This document shows positions 24,123-34,718 of a stretch of DNA of 37,269 nt, piece after piece (the first letter of the stretch is position 1; each line of letters starts with the position of its first letter). The translations under genes and the position numbers were made by a program. This DNA comes from an uncultured Flavobacteriales bacterium (GTDB lineage Bacteria > Bacteroidota > Bacteroidia > Flavobacteriales_D > Crocinitomicaceae), in the NCBI GenBank assembly GCA_903945495.1, contig CAJAVU010000010.1, forward strand, positions 1-37,269, written 5' to 3'. The notes under the pieces were generated by a model. It worked only from the letters and a program-made list of their open reading frames with translations, ran no database searches and was not told the origin of the DNA.

Positions 24123-24574
24123 ATGAGCACGACCACTTCCCTACTCGCATTATGGAAAGAAGCGAGAACACGCTTTTCGAACCAATTGAGTCAACTAAAT
24201 GAGGATGATTTAAAAAGAAAATTGCCTCCAATTCAAATAGCATTGGATTTTTAATTCGACACATCGGCGATGTTGAATTATTGTTTGCTAAAAATGTCTT
24301 TGGAGATTCTACGGTTTCTGTGATTGCAAAAACGGTAATCGATCAAAAAGATTCTGGTGAATGGACTAATTTGAACGAACTGATAGCTTATACAAGCAAA
24401 TCCTTTCAAATATTAGAAGCAATTATAATGAAACAATCGGAAGAAAATTGGAGCGAAACAATTGTTACGAAAGAATTTGGTACAAAAACAAAAGCAGAAG
24501 CATTTGGAAGAATTATTTCGCATACAACCTATCATGCTGGACAAATGGCGATACTAAAAAAGTATGGAAATTAA
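24123..24574 (+). pseudogene. DinB-like gene interrupted by a frameshift
   Basis: From the ATG at 24123 the frame reads MSTTTSLLALWKEARTRFSN ... LKRKLPP and then stops at 24253. Moving to the next frame at 24227 gives a continuous protein, SNSIGFLIRHIGDVELLFAK ... ISHTTYHAGQMAILKKYGN, ending at 24574. The joined product (about 150 aa) has the His pattern of DinB/DUF1572-type four-helix proteins (RHIGDVE and TTYHAGQM). One base is missing near 24225-24229 in CCTCC. It is either a recent inactivation or a sequence error. The gene starts 2 nt after the cupin gene, and its stop overlaps that of the convergent phosphatase gene in TTAA. Confidence 0.8.
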
Positions 24575-25518
24575 TTAAACAATTCCATCATCACTTTTCC
24601 AGAAGTTGAACGATTCTTTACGTTTAGTAACTCAAGTATTGTTGCGTTCAAATCAATCAAACTGTAGGAATTGGTGAAAACTATATTCTTTTTAAAATCT
24701 GGTCCGTATGCATAGAAATTTATATGTCGACAACCATCACATCCGTCTCCATGCGATGGGAAACCATCATTTACACCATCCAAATGCCTTCCATGATCAT
24801 TCGTGACAAATAAACTTGTTTTGCCCGCATAGAAAGGATCGTTTTGAATCATTTGCCAAATTTGATAAACGTATTCGTCAGTATCTTGAATTCCTTTAAT
24901 GTAATTCGTCCAATTCGCTTGATGTCCAGAGTAATCTGGCTCTCTGAAATTCACAAACAACACTTTCGGATGATGATTTTGCAAAACATCTGTTATAACG
25001 GTGAAAGTTGTGCTATCATCGCGATAACCAGTTCCCAAACCATTTACACCACAATTCATCGACGGAATAAATTGATCTTTCCAATCTGAATCCGTTGTAT
25101 TTGCTAATCGCGCTAATTTGTCTTTACTTGTTACCAACCAAACATCCTCTGATGTCCAATTTTTCTCCTTCAACAATAACTGAAAGAATGAAACATGACT
25201 TGGACTTTCTGCGCCAGAATTATTAATTGACTGATAATATCCAGTTGTAATTGCTGTGTGTCCAGCTGTGGTATATGTTTCTCCAAGATTGTAAAATCCG
25301 GAACAAATCATTCCTTCCGACGCTAAAACAGAATCCATTTTCGGAATATTTGCATGTGAATTATCTCCCCATGTTTCTGAATAACGAGGGCCATCCACAA
25401 CCAAAACAATTACGTTTTCTGTAATGTAATCACGCATTTGAACCTTTGCGGATACGCAGTGATTCAAAATTAAGATAACTGCAAAACCAAATAATGTTGT
25501 ACCTAAAAATCTAACCAT
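24571..25518 (-). CDS. Alkaline phosphatase superfamily protein (phosphodiesterase/sulfatase-like)
   Basis: 315 aa from the Met at 25518, which starts a hydrophobic signal or anchor (MVRFLGTTLFGFAVILIL); a Met 13 codons earlier is unlikely. Metal-site segments typical of the superfamily appear in order: VVDGPRYSETWGD (about 40-52), TYTTAGHTAITTG (81-93) with the candidate nucleophile Thr, FREPDYSGHQ, VTNDHGRHLDG and FPSHGDGC. This arrangement fits nucleotide pyrophosphatase/phosphodiesterase-like or phosphatase members acting in the periplasm or at the surface. Substrate unknown. The clpC terminator lies just upstream, so it has its own promoter, which I could not identify with confidence. 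Confidence 0.85.
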   Translation of the reverse strand: MVRFLGTTLFGFAVILILNHCVSAKVQMRDYITENVIVLVVDGPRYSETWGDNSHANIPKMDSVLASEGMICSGFYNLGETYTTAGHTAITTGYYQSINNSGAESPSHVSFFQLLLKEKNWTSEDVWLVTSKDKLARLANTTDSDWKDQFIPSMNCGVNGLGTGYRDDSTTFTVITDVLQNHHPKVLFVNFREPDYSGHQANWTNYIKGIQDTDEYVYQIWQMIQNDPFYAGKTSLFVTNDHGRHLDGVNDGFPSHGDGCDGCRHINFYAYGPDFKKNIVFTNSYSLIDLNATILELLNVKNRSTSGKVMMELFN

Positions 25519-25544
25519 TGTTTTTAATTGAAAAACCAAGTTAC

Positions 25545-25572
25545 AAAAAAAGGCCACCTTTCGATGACCTTT
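25545..25572 (-). terminator. clpC terminator
   Basis: On the minus strand an 8-bp stem, AAAGGTCA (25572-25565) with TGGCCTTT (25556-25549), including one G-T pair, runs into a T tract at 25551-25545. It separates clpC from the phosphatase gene. Confidence 0.75.
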
Positions 25573-25577
25573 TAAAT

Positions 25578-28100
25578 TTATTCTTTTGATTTTGATTTCG
25601 ATTTTCCTTTTTCGATTTTGATTGCCAACTCTTCTTGACCATCAATGATATCGATTTTAATTTTATCACCTTCTTGCAATGTAGCACGAATAATTTCTTC
25701 TGCTAGTGGATCCTCGATGAATTTTTGAATCGCTCGTTTCAATGGACGCGCACCATATTTTTCATCATACCCTTTGTCAACAATAAAATCTTTCGCTTTT
25801 TCAGTCATTTCAATTTGGTAACCCAATTCATTGATACGACCATACAATTTCGCCAATTCAAGATCAATGATTTTGTGAATACTATCACGATCCAATGATT
25901 TGAACAAAATCATATCATCAATTCGGTTTAAGAACTCTGGAGAAAAGGCTTTTCTCAATGCATTCTGAATAACAGTTTTTGCATTTTCATCACGTGATTC
26001 TTCTTTCGCTTTAGTTCCGAAACCAACTCCAGATCCGAAATCTGCTAATTGACGCGCTCCAATATTCGAAGTCATGATTAAAATCGTATTCTTGAAATCA
26101 ATCTTACGACCTAGACCATCCGTCATATGTCCATCATCCAATACTTGTAACAACAAGTTGAATACATCTGGATGCGCTTTCTCAATCTCATCTAATAAGA
26201 TAATCGAATATGGTTTACGACGAATTTTCTCTGTTAATTGACCACCTTCTTCATACCCAACGTATCCCGGAGGCGCTCCAACTAATCGCGAGATTGAGAA
26301 TTTCTCCATGTATTCAGACATATCAATACGAACTAACGCATCTTCAGTGTCGAACAAATATTTTGCTAAAACTTTCGCTAATTGTGTTTTACCAACACCT
26401 GTTGGCCCTAGGAAGAAGAATGAACCAATTGGTTTGTTTGGATCTTTTAGTCCAGCTCTATTACGTTGTATTGCTTTAACAACTTTAGAAACTGCCTCAT
26501 CTTGTCCAACCACTTTACCACGAAGTTCTTCACCCATGTGAACCAATTTACCTGTTTCCGTTTGTGAAACACGTGTAACTGGAATTCCACACATCATCGA
26601 TACTACTTCTGCAACATGTTCTTCTGTGACCGTAACACGATTTGTTTTAGAATCTTCTTCCCAACGTTTTTTAGCCGCTTCTAATTGATCTTGCAACTTA
26701 CGTTCGCTATCTCTTAATTCAGCTGCTTTTTCGTATTGCTGTGATTTAATAACTTCATTTTTTTGCTCTTTCAACGCTTCGATTTGCGCTTCAACATCCA
26801 AAATTTCTTGAGGAACATTGATGTTTTTCAAGTGAACACGAGAACCAACTTCATCTAAAGCATCAATTGCTTTATCTGGTAAGTGACGATCAGTAATGTA
26901 ACGCTCTGTCAATTTCACACAAGCCGCAATTGCTTCATCTGTAAACGTAACTGAATGGTGTTCTTCGTAACGTTCTTTGATGTTATTCAAAATTTGAATA
27001 GTTTCATCAATCGTTGTTGGTTCAATAATTACCTTTTGGAAACGACGCTCTAAAGCTCCATCTTTTTCAATGTACTGACGATACTCATCTAAGGTCGTTG
27101 CACCGATTGCTTGCATTTCACCGCGCGCCAAGGCTGGCTTAAACATGTTTGACGCATCCAATGAGCCACTTGCTCCACCGGCACCAATAATCGTGTGAAT
27201 CTCATCGATAAATAAAATCACATCAGGATTTTTCTCAATTTCTTGCATCACTGCTTTCATTCGCTCTTCGAATTGACCACGGTATTTGGTACCAGCAACC
27301 AATGAAGCCAAATCCAACGAAACGATTCGTTTATTAAATAAAACACGTGAAACTTTACGTTGAACAATTCTAAGCGCTAAACCTTCAGCGATGGCACTTT
27401 TACCAACTCCCGGTTCACCAATTAAAATTGGGTTATTTTTCTTTCTTCTAGATAGAATTTGTGAAACGCGTTCTATTTCTTTTTCACGTCCTACAATCGG
27501 GTCTAATTTCCCCGCTTCAGCCATTTTAGTTAAATCTCTACCGAAATTATCTAAAACAGGTGTTTTTGACTTTGGATCCGTAGGTTTGCGCTGTGCAGAA
27601 TATTGTTCTCCACCTTCTTCTTCTGAACCTCCTGGGAATTCTGCTCTCGGAGTTGTGTTTTCTTCAATCATTGCTTCTAATTCGTCTTTAACATTATCGT
27701 AAATAACTCCATATTTATTTAAAACCCTGCAAGCCAAACTATCTTCATCCTTTAAAATCGAAAGCAATAAATGCTCTGTACCAATCATCGGACTCTTATA
27801 TAATTTAGCTTCAAGATACGTGGTTTTCAAAACTTTTTCCGCTTGTTTTACAAGTGGAATATTTGTCATAGGCTGAGCCACCGAATTTGCCGACTTCAAC
27901 AAGCTCTGCTCAACTTCGACGCGGATTTGTTTTAAATCCAAATGAAACTCATTTAATAATTTTATTGCAGTACCATCTCCTTCACGGATAATACCTAGTA
28001 ATAAATGTTCAACTCCAATAAAATCATTCCCTAATCTCAACGCCTCTTCCCTACTGTAACTAATTACATCCTTAACTCGGGGTGAAAATTTTGCTTCCAT
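25578..28100 (-). CDS. clpC: ClpC-type AAA+ unfoldase (Clp protease ATP-binding subunit)
   Basis: 840 aa. It unfolds substrates and feeds them to ClpP. The double Clp-N domain is at 1-145 (two repeats, [12 protein letters not shown] and [12 protein letters not shown]). D1 has Walker A GEPGVGKS at 228-235 and Walker [16 protein letters not shown] segment in the middle ([20 protein letters not shown]) marks ClpC rather than ClpB or ClpA. D2 has GPTGVGKT and [15 protein letters not shown]. The C-terminus ends in a Lys/Ser tail ([10 protein letters not shown]). It is divergent from gyrA. A -7 box on the minus strand, TATATTTG at 28153-28146, lies 46 nt upstream of the ATG. No CtsR-type operator is seen. 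Confidence 0.95.
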   Translation of the reverse strand: MEAKFSPRVKDVISYSREEALRLGNDFIGVEHLLLGIIREGDGTAIKLLNEFHLDLKQIRVEVEQSLLKSANSVAQPMTNIPLVKQAEKVLKTTYLEAKLYKSPMIGTEHLLLSILKDEDSLACRVLNKYGVIYDNVKDELEAMIEENTTPRAEFPGGSEEEGGEQYSAQRKPTDPKSKTPVLDNFGRDLTKMAEAGKLDPIVGREKEIERVSQILSRRKKNNPILIGEPGVGKSAIAEGLALRIVQRKVSRVLFNKRIVSLDLASLVAGTKYRGQFEERMKAVMQEIEKNPDVILFIDEIHTIIGAGGASGSLDASNMFKPALARGEMQAIGATTLDEYRQYIEKDGALERRFQKVIIEPTTIDETIQILNNIKERYEEHHSVTFTDEAIAACVKLTERYITDRHLPDKAIDALDEVGSRVHLKNINVPQEILDVEAQIEALKEQKNEVIKSQQYEKAAELRDSERKLQDQLEAAKKRWEEDSKTNRVTVTEEHVAEVVSMMCGIPVTRVSQTETGKLVHMGEELRGKVVGQDEAVSKVVKAIQRNRAGLKDPNKPIGSFFFLGPTGVGKTQLAKVLAKYLFDTEDALVRIDMSEYMEKFSISRLVGAPPGYVGYEEGGQLTEKIRRKPYSIILLDEIEKAHPDVFNLLLQVLDDGHMTDGLGRKIDFKNTILIMTSNIGARQLADFGSGVGFGTKAKEESRDENAKTVIQNALRKAFSPEFLNRIDDMILFKSLDRDSIHKIIDLELAKLYGRINELGYQIEMTEKAKDFIVDKGYDEKYGARPLKRAIQKFIEDPLAEEIIRATLQEGDKIKIDIIDGQEELAIKIEKGKSKSKSKE

Positions 28101-28145
28101 ACTTTTTAACTTTCTAGGATAAAATTGCCTAATTATCCTTACTTA

Positions 28146-28153
28146 CAAATATA
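28146..28153 (-). promoter_or_regulatory. -7 box for clpC
   Basis: Minus-strand TATATTTG is a full match to TAnnTTTG, 46 nt before the clpC ATG. No TTG is found at the right -33 distance. The same 214-bp divergent gap carries a small inverted repeat, GCACA-ATAAA-TGTGC (28279-28293), in the gyrA leader. Confidence 0.45.
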
Positions 28154-28314
28154 AAACGAAAAAATTGTTAATAAGTAAACGAAAAAGTCAATTTTCCACA
28201 GATTTTTGTTAGTAAAAACACCTTTCTCAGTGTTTTCCATAGGTGCAAAATAACTAATTTCGAAACTTGCTTTAACCCGCACAATAAATGTGCTAAATAA
28301 AAAATTGTGACAAG

Positions 28315-30861
28315 ATGGCAGATGGAGAAAAAATAATCCAAATTAACATCGAAGATGAAATGAAGTCAGCCTACATCGATTATTCGATGTCGGTAATTGT
28401 ATCTCGTGCGCTACCAGATGTACGCGACGGGTTTAAACCTGTGCACAGACGTGTATTATATGGTATGCAAGACTTGGGAGTCTTCTCAAATCGTCCTTAT
28501 AAAAAATCAGCGAGAATTGTTGGTGAGGTATTAGGTAAATACCACCCTCACGGTGATAGCTCAGTTTATGATACAATGGTGCGTATGGCGCAACCATGGT
28601 CTTTACGTTATCCTTTAGTGGACGGACAAGGTAACTTTGGTTCTGTCGATGGTGATAGCCCTGCAGCAATGCGTTACACGGAAGCAAGATTTAAAAAGAT
28701 TGCTGAAGAAATGCTGAATGATTTGGACAAAGAAACAGTTGACTTTGCTCCTAACTTTGACGATAGTTTAGAAGAGCCTACAGTTTTACCTTCAAAAATA
28801 CCTAACCTTTTAGTAAATGGTGCTTCAGGGATTGCAGTTGGTATGGCTACAAACATGGCTCCGCACAACCTTACTGAAGTAATTGATGGTATTACAGCAT
28901 ACATAGATAATAAGGATATCGAAATTGAAGAACTTATTAAATATGTAAAAGCGCCAGATTTCCCAACGGGTGGTATTATTTACGGATACGAAGGTGTGCG
29001 TGAAGCATTGCTTACTGGTCGTGGACGTATTGTTATGCGTGCAAAAGCTGAAATCGAAGAAGCAAACGGTCGTGAGCAAATCATCGTAACAGAGATTCCT
29101 TACCAAGTCAACAAAGCAGACATGATTAAAAAGACTGCTGAATTGGTGAACGATAAAAAAATCGAAGGTATTTCTGATATCCGCGATGAATCGGATAGAA
29201 ATGGTATGCGAATCGTATATGAAATTAAACGTGATGCAATTGCTAATGTCGTTTTAAATAAATTATTCAAGTTTACTTCCTTACAAACTTCTTTCTCTGC
29301 GAATAACATTTGTTTAGTTGATGGAAGACCTGTAATGGTGAACTTAAAAGACCTAATTACGCACTTTGTGAATTTCCGTCACGAAGTAGTTGTTAGAAGA
29401 ACAAAATACGAATTGCGCAAAGCTGAGGAAAGAGCGCATATTTTAGAAGGATTAATTATTGCATCAGATAATATTGATGAAGTAATTAAAATCATTCGTG
29501 CATCTAAATCCCCAGAAGAAGCGAGAGAAAACTTAATGGTTCGTTTTGCGCTTTCTGATATTCAATCTCGTGCAATTGTTGAAATGCGCCTACGTCAATT
29601 AACAGGACTAGAGCAAGATAAATTGCGTGCTGAGTACGAAGATTTGATGAAATTGATTGCAGATTTAAAAGACATCTTAGCAAATGAAGATCGTCGTATG
29701 CAAATCATTAAAGATGAGTTATTAGAAGTTAGAGAGAAATACGGTGATGAACGTCGTTCGCAAATTGAATATTCTGCTTCAGAAATGAGAATGGAAGATT
29801 TAATTGCTGATGAGGAAGTTGTTATTACAATTTCTCACGCTGGCTACATTAAACGCACAAGTCTTACTGAATACAAAGTTCAGAACCGCGGAGGAATGGG
29901 ATCGAAAGGTTCAACTACACGTGATAAAGATTTCTTAGAGCATTTATTTGTTGCTACGAACCATAACTATTTACTAGTCTTCACTGAAAAAGGAAGATGT
30001 TTCTGGATGCGTGTATACGAAATTCCTGAAGGAAATAAATTATCCAAAGGTAGAGCGATTCAAAACTTGATCAACATTCCGCAAGACGACAAAGTTAAAG
30101 CATATGTGAAAGTTCAAGATTTGACAGATAAAGATTACGTTGAAAATAACTTTATCGTTATGTGTTCTAAACAAGGTGTAATTAAGAAAACATCTTTAGA
30201 AGCATATTCTCGTCCTCGTTCAAATGGTATTAACGCCATTACTATTCGTGACAACGATGAATTATTAGAAGCTAAATTAACAAACGGAACAAATGAAATT
30301 GTTTTAGCAACAAGTTCAGGTCGTGCGATTCGCTTTAACGAGTCAACTGTTCGTCCAATGGGTAGAAATGCTTCTGGTGTTCGCGGTGTAACTCTTGGTG
30401 GAGATAACGATCAAGTTGTTGGTATGATTTGCGTTGAGGATGTATTCTCGACAATTCTTGTGGTTTCCGAGAAGGGTTATGGAAAACGTACCTTCTTGAA
30501 CGATCCAGAAGATCAAGAGCCAGTTTACCGTATCACAAATCGTGGTGGAAAAGGTGTTAAAACATTGAACATTACAGACAAAACTGGTCCATTGTTATCG
30601 ATTCTTAACGTTACTGACGAAGAAGATTTGATGATTATCACGAAAGCTGGTGTTACAATTCGTATGCACATTGATACAATTCGTACAATGGGAAGAGCCG
30701 CTCAAGGTGTTCGTTTGATCAACTTGAAAGGAAGTGCAGAAATTGCAGCAATTGCTCGTGTACCAAGATCTGAAGACGAAGAGGAAACACTTCTAGATGA
30801 AGAAGGAAATCCAATTGAACCAGAAAATGGCACGGATATTGAAACGCCGGTTGTGGAATAA
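28315..30861 (+). CDS. gyrA: DNA gyrase subunit A
   Basis: 848 aa. It is the DNA-cleaving subunit of gyrase. The winged-helix region holds the catalytic Tyr121 ([10 protein letters not shown]), and the quinolone-resistance region [19 protein letters not shown] keeps Ser82 and Asp86, matching E. coli Ser83 and Asp87, so no classical resistance change is present. The C-terminal half is the six-bladed DNA-wrapping domain, with the GyrA-box-like [10 protein letters not shown] near residue 525. The end is acidic ([15 protein letters not shown]). GyrA and not ParC is favoured by the GyrA-box and the length. A secreted TPR protein gene follows after 18 nt and is probably cotranscribed. Confidence 0.96.
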   Translation: MADGEKIIQINIEDEMKSAYIDYSMSVIVSRALPDVRDGFKPVHRRVLYGMQDLGVFSNRPYKKSARIVGEVLGKYHPHGDSSVYDTMVRMAQPWSLRYPLVDGQGNFGSVDGDSPAAMRYTEARFKKIAEEMLNDLDKETVDFAPNFDDSLEEPTVLPSKIPNLLVNGASGIAVGMATNMAPHNLTEVIDGITAYIDNKDIEIEELIKYVKAPDFPTGGIIYGYEGVREALLTGRGRIVMRAKAEIEEANGREQIIVTEIPYQVNKADMIKKTAELVNDKKIEGISDIRDESDRNGMRIVYEIKRDAIANVVLNKLFKFTSLQTSFSANNICLVDGRPVMVNLKDLITHFVNFRHEVVVRRTKYELRKAEERAHILEGLIIASDNIDEVIKIIRASKSPEEARENLMVRFALSDIQSRAIVEMRLRQLTGLEQDKLRAEYEDLMKLIADLKDILANEDRRMQIIKDELLEVREKYGDERRSQIEYSASEMRMEDLIADEEVVITISHAGYIKRTSLTEYKVQNRGGMGSKGSTTRDKDFLEHLFVATNHNYLLVFTEKGRCFWMRVYEIPEGNKLSKGRAIQNLINIPQDDKVKAYVKVQDLTDKDYVENNFIVMCSKQGVIKKTSLEAYSRPRSNGINAITIRDNDELLEAKLTNGTNEIVLATSSGRAIRFNESTVRPMGRNASGVRGVTLGGDNDQVVGMICVEDVFSTILVVSEKGYGKRTFLNDPEDQEPVYRITNRGGKGVKTLNITDKTGPLLSILNVTDEEDLMIITKAGVTIRMHIDTIRTMGRAAQGVRLINLKGSAEIAAIARVPRSEDEEETLLDEEGNPIEPENGTDIETPVVE

Positions 30862-30879
30862 AAAGAAAAATGCATCCAA

Positions 30880-32100
30880 ATGAAAAAAACGATGAAAAAT
30901 AAATTTATAGCATTTGCAGGAGTTGTATTATTCAGCTCGCAAGTAATGGCGCAAAAAACGAACGAAACTTCAGCAGCCATTGAATACAAAAAATACTCTG
31001 ACGCGATGACTATGTTAATGTTGACAGGGACAGGAGACATGGAAGTTGCACAGAAAGCAATTGAAAAAGCAAAAGGGTTTATTGACTTAGCTGCTGTAAA
31101 CGAAACAACAAAAGAAAGCCCTAAGACACTTTTCTATAAAGGTGAAATCTACACGGGTTATTTAATGGCTTTCGCAACAGATACTGCTTTCATGAGTGCA
31201 AATGCTGAAAACTATTTCAATACTGGAATTGAAAGTTATCAAAAATCGTTAAGTATTAGCACAAAATACAAAGAGGATATCAAGGCGTCTATCGATCAAA
31301 AGAAAGCTTTGTTCTCAATGGGAATCAATGCACTTTATGATCAAGGGAAATTTGCTGAATGTGCTGAAGCATATGAAATGCAAGTTAAACTTTCTTCAGG
31401 CGTTAACGAAGTTGACACATTGTCAATCTACAACTCTGCAGTGTGTTATGAAAAAGCAAATGATTTCGCAAAAGCGGCAAAAATGTATTCTGAAGCAGCA
31501 AGAACTGGCTATAAAGCTCCTGGAACATACAGAAGTGCATCTGCTTGTTATAGAAAAGCGAGTAATTCCGGAGAAGCAAAAGCTATTCTATCTGAAGGAC
31601 GTAAAAAGTACCCAAGTGATCGCGATTTATTGTTAGAATTGGTTAACACAAACATTGACGCAGGTGATGCAGCTGGAGCTGAAGCGGCACTATCAGAAGC
31701 AATTGCTGCTGACCCAAAAAACAAACAACTTCACTACACGATTGGAACAATTTATATTGAGCTTAAGCAAAACGAAAAAGCAGAAACAGCTTTAAACGAG
31801 GCGTTAAAAATTGACCCAGAATATGAAGATGCGCTGTATCAATTAGGTGCTCACCTTGTTACATGGGCCGCTGATGTAAGAACTGCTGCAGGGCAATTAA
31901 ATTTGAAAGACCCTAACTACGATAAAATGTCAGCGCAATCTGAAGAAACATTTAAACGTGCGTTAATTCCTCTTGAGAAATTTATTGCTAAAAATCCAAA
32001 CGACAAGGATGTATTAACGATTTTATCTCAAATTTACCGTAGCATCGGAAACTATGAGAAAGCAAATGAATACAAAAAGCGTATTGACGCTATTAAATAA
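30880..32100 (+). CDS. Secreted TPR protein downstream of gyrA
   Basis: 406 aa. The signal peptide is MKKTMKNKFIAFAGVVLFSSQVMA (cleavage near residue 24). The body is built of helix pairs; the clearest TPR units are YNSAVCYEKANDFAKAAKMY (about 185-204), LHYTIGTIYIELKQNEKAET (about 287-306) and ALNEALKIDPEYEDALYQLG, with a final unit near IYRSIGNYEKANEYKKRIDA. It is probably a periplasmic or outer-membrane-associated scaffold; no enzyme motif is seen. It starts 18 nt after gyrA and ends at a strong terminator, so the two genes appear to form one unit. A functional link to gyrase is not apparent. Confidence 0.87.
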   Translation: MKKTMKNKFIAFAGVVLFSSQVMAQKTNETSAAIEYKKYSDAMTMLMLTGTGDMEVAQKAIEKAKGFIDLAAVNETTKESPKTLFYKGEIYTGYLMAFATDTAFMSANAENYFNTGIESYQKSLSISTKYKEDIKASIDQKKALFSMGINALYDQGKFAECAEAYEMQVKLSSGVNEVDTLSIYNSAVCYEKANDFAKAAKMYSEAARTGYKAPGTYRSASACYRKASNSGEAKAILSEGRKKYPSDRDLLLELVNTNIDAGDAAGAEAALSEAIAADPKNKQLHYTIGTIYIELKQNEKAETALNEALKIDPEYEDALYQLGAHLVTWAADVRTAAGQLNLKDPNYDKMSAQSEETFKRALIPLEKFIAKNPNDKDVLTILSQIYRSIGNYEKANEYKKRIDAIK

Positions 32101-32118
32101 GTAAACATTAAATTGTTT

Positions 32119-32147
32119 AAAAGGTCGACCACCGTCGACCTTTTTTT
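32119..32147 (+). terminator. Terminator of the gyrA-TPR unit
   Basis: AAAAGGTCGAC (32119-32129) pairs perfectly with GTCGACCTTTT (32134-32144) around the loop CACC, followed by T residues to 32147. Confidence 0.9.
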
Positions 32148-32159
32148 ATGCGTAAAAAG

Positions 32160-32189
32160 TTGGTTTTACTATTTTTATCACTACCTTTG
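32160..32189 (+). promoter_or_regulatory. rpsA promoter
   Basis: TTG (32160-32162), exactly 19 bases, then TACCTTTG (32182-32189). This matches the Bacteroidota -33/-7 consensus in both boxes and in spacing. Transcription should start near 32194. Confidence 0.78.
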
Positions 32190-32193
32190 CAGC

Positions 32194-32283
32194 CTTAAAA
32201 CAAGACTGTTACCCTATTTTGACAGTTTAGTATTCATCACTTTCGGGTTTTTAGGGTGCTCGAAATACAATTATTAAAGCCAA
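32194..32283 (+). promoter_or_regulatory. Long rpsA 5' leader with two hairpins
   Basis: The predicted ~90-nt leader is the longest before any gene here with a good promoter. It can form GACTGT/ACAGTT (32204-32209 with 32222-32227) and TTTCG/CGAAA (32241-32245 with 32261-32265). S1 represses its own translation in E. coli, so autoregulation is a reasonable guess; the stems are short. Confidence 0.35.
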
Positions 32284-34077
32284 ATGGCAAAAAACACAAG
32301 CACGCAGGGGACTGCTGATTTCGACTGGGATGCGTTAGCACTAGACGGATATTCAAAAATCCAACGTTCTGAGTTATCAGACAAATACGAAGTAACTTTA
32401 ACTTCAATCAACGAGAAAGAAGTTGTTGAAGGAACTGTAGTTATCGTTACAAAAAAAGAAGTAATCATTAACATTGGTTACAAATCAGAAGGAGTTGTTC
32501 CTGCTTCTGAATTCCGTTACAACCCAGATTTGAAAGCTGGTGATACTGTTGACGTTTATGTAGAATGCCAAGAAGACAAAACTGGTCAGTTGGTTGTTTC
32601 TCACAGAACTGCACGTATGCACAAAGCATGGATCCGTGTGAATGACGTATTACGTACAGGTGAAGTTATCACTGGATATGTAAAATGTCGTACAAAAGGT
32701 GGTTTAATTGTTGACGTATTTGGAATTGAAGCATTCTTGCCAGGTTCTCAAATTGACGTTAAACCAATTCGTGACTACGATGTTTACGTTGGTAAAAACA
32801 TGGAGTTCAAAGTTGTTAAAATCAACCAAGAGTTCCGTAACGTTGTTGTTTCTCACAAAGCGCTTATCGAAGCTGAGTTGGAAGAACAGAAAAAACAAAT
32901 TATCTCTGGTCTTGAGAAAGGTCAAGTATTGGAAGGAACTGTTAAAAACATCACATCTTACGGTGTATTCATCGATTTAGGTGGTGTTGATGGTTTGATT
33001 CACATTACAGATTTATCTTGGGGACGTGTTAACCACCCAGAAGAGATTGTTGAGTTAGATCAAAAATTAAACGTTGTTATTCTTGACTTTGATGATGATA
33101 AGAAAAGAATTGCTTTGGGTCTAAAACAATTACAACCACATCCATGGGATGCTTTAAATGCTGACTTAAACGTTGGAGATAAAGTTTCTGGTAAAGTTGT
33201 AGTTATGGCAGATTACGGTGCGTTCGTTGAAATCGCTGCTGGAGTTGAAGGGTTGATCCACGTTTCAGAAATGAGCTGGTCACAACACTTACGTTCTGCT
33301 CAAGATTTCATGACTGTTGGAGATACTGTTGAAGCAGTTATCTTAACATTAGATCGTGAAGAGCGTAAAATGTCTTTAGGTATCAAACAATTGATGCCAG
33401 ATCCATGGGCTAACATCGAAGGTAAATATTCAGTTAGCTCTAAACACAATGCAAAAGTTCGCAACTTCACTAACTTCGGAGTATTCGTTGAATTAGAAGA
33501 AGGTGTTGACGGATTAATTCACATTTCTGATCTTTCTTGGCAAAAGAAAATCAAACACCCATCTGAGTTCTGCAAAGTAGGTGATGAAATGGAAGTTGTT
33601 GTATTGGAAATCGATAGAGAAAACAGAAGAATCTCTTTAGGTCACAAACAATTAGAAGAAAATCCATGGGATGTATTCGAAACAATCTTCGGAGAAGGTT
33701 CAGTACACCAAGGAACTATTATCGAGAACAAAGACAAGTCTGGAATTGTTGCTCTTCCTTACGGTGTTGAAGGTATTTGTCCTTCTAAACACTTGAGAAA
33801 AGAAGATGGTTCTAACGCTAAAGTTGAAGAGACACTTGATTTCAAAGTAATCGAATTCAACAAAGAGTCTAAGAAAATCGTTGTTTCTCATACACGTACA
33901 TTTGAAGAAGGTGAAGACAAACCAACTACATCTGCTAAACCAGCAGGTAAAAAAGGTGGTGCTGGATCATCAACTTCTCAAGCTGTAAAAGCAATCAACC
34001 AAAATACAGAGAAATCTACATTAGGTGATTTAGATGCTTTATCAGCATTGAAAGAAAAAATGGAAAAAGGAAACTAA
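32284..34077 (+). CDS. rpsA: 30S ribosomal protein S1
   Basis: 597 aa with six S1 (OB-fold) RNA-binding repeats, at about residues 40-107, 125-192, 212-282, 298-370, 383-455 and 470-540. The middle repeats are the most regular (ITSYGVFIDLGGVDGLIHIT; FTNFGVFVELEEGVDGLIHI). The first two are more divergent, as in other S1 proteins, where they hold the ribosome contact. A low-complexity tail (PAGKKGGAGSSTSQ) ends the chain. S1 recruits and unwinds mRNA on the small subunit. It has a near-consensus promoter, a ~90-nt leader and its own terminator. No cmk gene, a frequent neighbour in other phyla, is adjacent. Confidence 0.95.
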   Translation: MAKNTSTQGTADFDWDALALDGYSKIQRSELSDKYEVTLTSINEKEVVEGTVVIVTKKEVIINIGYKSEGVVPASEFRYNPDLKAGDTVDVYVECQEDKTGQLVVSHRTARMHKAWIRVNDVLRTGEVITGYVKCRTKGGLIVDVFGIEAFLPGSQIDVKPIRDYDVYVGKNMEFKVVKINQEFRNVVVSHKALIEAELEEQKKQIISGLEKGQVLEGTVKNITSYGVFIDLGGVDGLIHITDLSWGRVNHPEEIVELDQKLNVVILDFDDDKKRIALGLKQLQPHPWDALNADLNVGDKVSGKVVVMADYGAFVEIAAGVEGLIHVSEMSWSQHLRSAQDFMTVGDTVEAVILTLDREERKMSLGIKQLMPDPWANIEGKYSVSSKHNAKVRNFTNFGVFVELEEGVDGLIHISDLSWQKKIKHPSEFCKVGDEMEVVVLEIDRENRRISLGHKQLEENPWDVFETIFGEGSVHQGTIIENKDKSGIVALPYGVEGICPSKHLRKEDGSNAKVEETLDFKVIEFNKESKKIVVSHTRTFEEGEDKPTTSAKPAGKKGGAGSSTSQAVKAINQNTEKSTLGDLDALSALKEKMEKGN

Positions 34078-34095
34078 TCCATCATACTTTTAAAG

Positions 34096-34130
34096 AAAAC
34101 CGTTCCGTTTATTCGGAACGGTTTTTTTTT
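34096..34130 (+). terminator. rpsA terminator
   Basis: AAAACCGTTCCG (34096-34107) pairs with CGGAACGGTTTT (34114-34125) around TTTATT, then a T tract to 34130. A perfect 12-bp stem. Confidence 0.92.
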
Positions 34131-34150
34131 GACCAAAAATTTTTGACACA

Positions 34151-34182
34151 AAAAAAAGGTTGATTCATTTGAACCAACCTTT
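34151..34182 (-). terminator. Terminator of the thioredoxin gene
   Basis: Minus strand: AAAGGTTG (34182-34175) pairs with CAACCTTT (34162-34155), followed by T residues to 34151. It stands back to back with the rpsA terminator between the convergent genes. Confidence 0.8.
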
Positions 34183-34203
34183 CCTATAATACTATCTTTT
34201 GTT

Positions 34204-34638
34204 TTAGTTAACAGAATTCGCTAAACTAATCAGTTTATCTTCTGTTTGAAAACCAACGACTTCTTTTATCAATTTTCCTTTGCTATCAATAATCAACAAA
34301 GTTGGATATGCTTTGATTTTATATAATCGAGCTAATTCTGGTCCATCAGCATCTTTTTCAATATCAACTTTTAAATTCACGAAACTTTCATTAAACACTT
34401 CACCAACTTCTTCATTCATAAATGACGTTGCTGCCATTTTCTTACAAGGTCCACACCAACTAGTATAACAATCAATAAAAATCAACTGTTCATTTTCTGC
34501 AGCAAGTTTCTTTGCTTCTTCCAATGTAATGTGCTCAAACTTAATTCCCGTGCCTTCTTGTTTTTGAATTGGCGCTTTTTTCATTGTAAAGGCCATTGAC
34601 ACTAATCCGATTGCTGCTATTCCAAGAATTCTTTTCAT
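34204..34638 (-). CDS. Periplasmic thioredoxin-like protein
   Basis: 144 aa. The signal peptide (MKRILGIAAIGLVSMAFT) places it in the periplasm. The thioredoxin fold is plain: the active site is SWCGPCK with Cys62 and Cys65, and the cis-proline loop is IKAYPTLLIID. LEEAKKLAAENEQLIFIDCY before the active site is typical of the thioredoxin_7/DUF255-like or TlpA-related periplasmic reductases that keep substrates reduced. The partner is unknown. It is a single minus-strand gene with its own terminator, convergent with rpsA and divergent from menE. Confidence 0.9.
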   Translation of the reverse strand: MKRILGIAAIGLVSMAFTMKKAPIQKQEGTGIKFEHITLEEAKKLAAENEQLIFIDCYTSWCGPCKKMAATSFMNEEVGEVFNESFVNLKVDIEKDADGPELARLYKIKAYPTLLIIDSKGKLIKEVVGFQTEDKLISLANSVN

Positions 34639-34718
34639 TTCTAGTTTATTTTGTGTTTAAATTACAAACATTTTTTTAATCGTCCAACAGAGTATAAAAA
34701 CTTCCGCTGCAAAGTTGT

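Noticed and set aside
25578-28100. ClpB disaggregase
   Set aside because: The long coiled-coil middle domain of ClpB is absent and a UVR-type segment is present, so ClpC is the better call.
28315-30861. Quinolone-resistant GyrA, or ParC instead of GyrA
   Set aside because: Ser82 and Asp86, equivalent to E. coli 83 and 87, are unchanged, and the GyrA-box-like motif and length favour GyrA.
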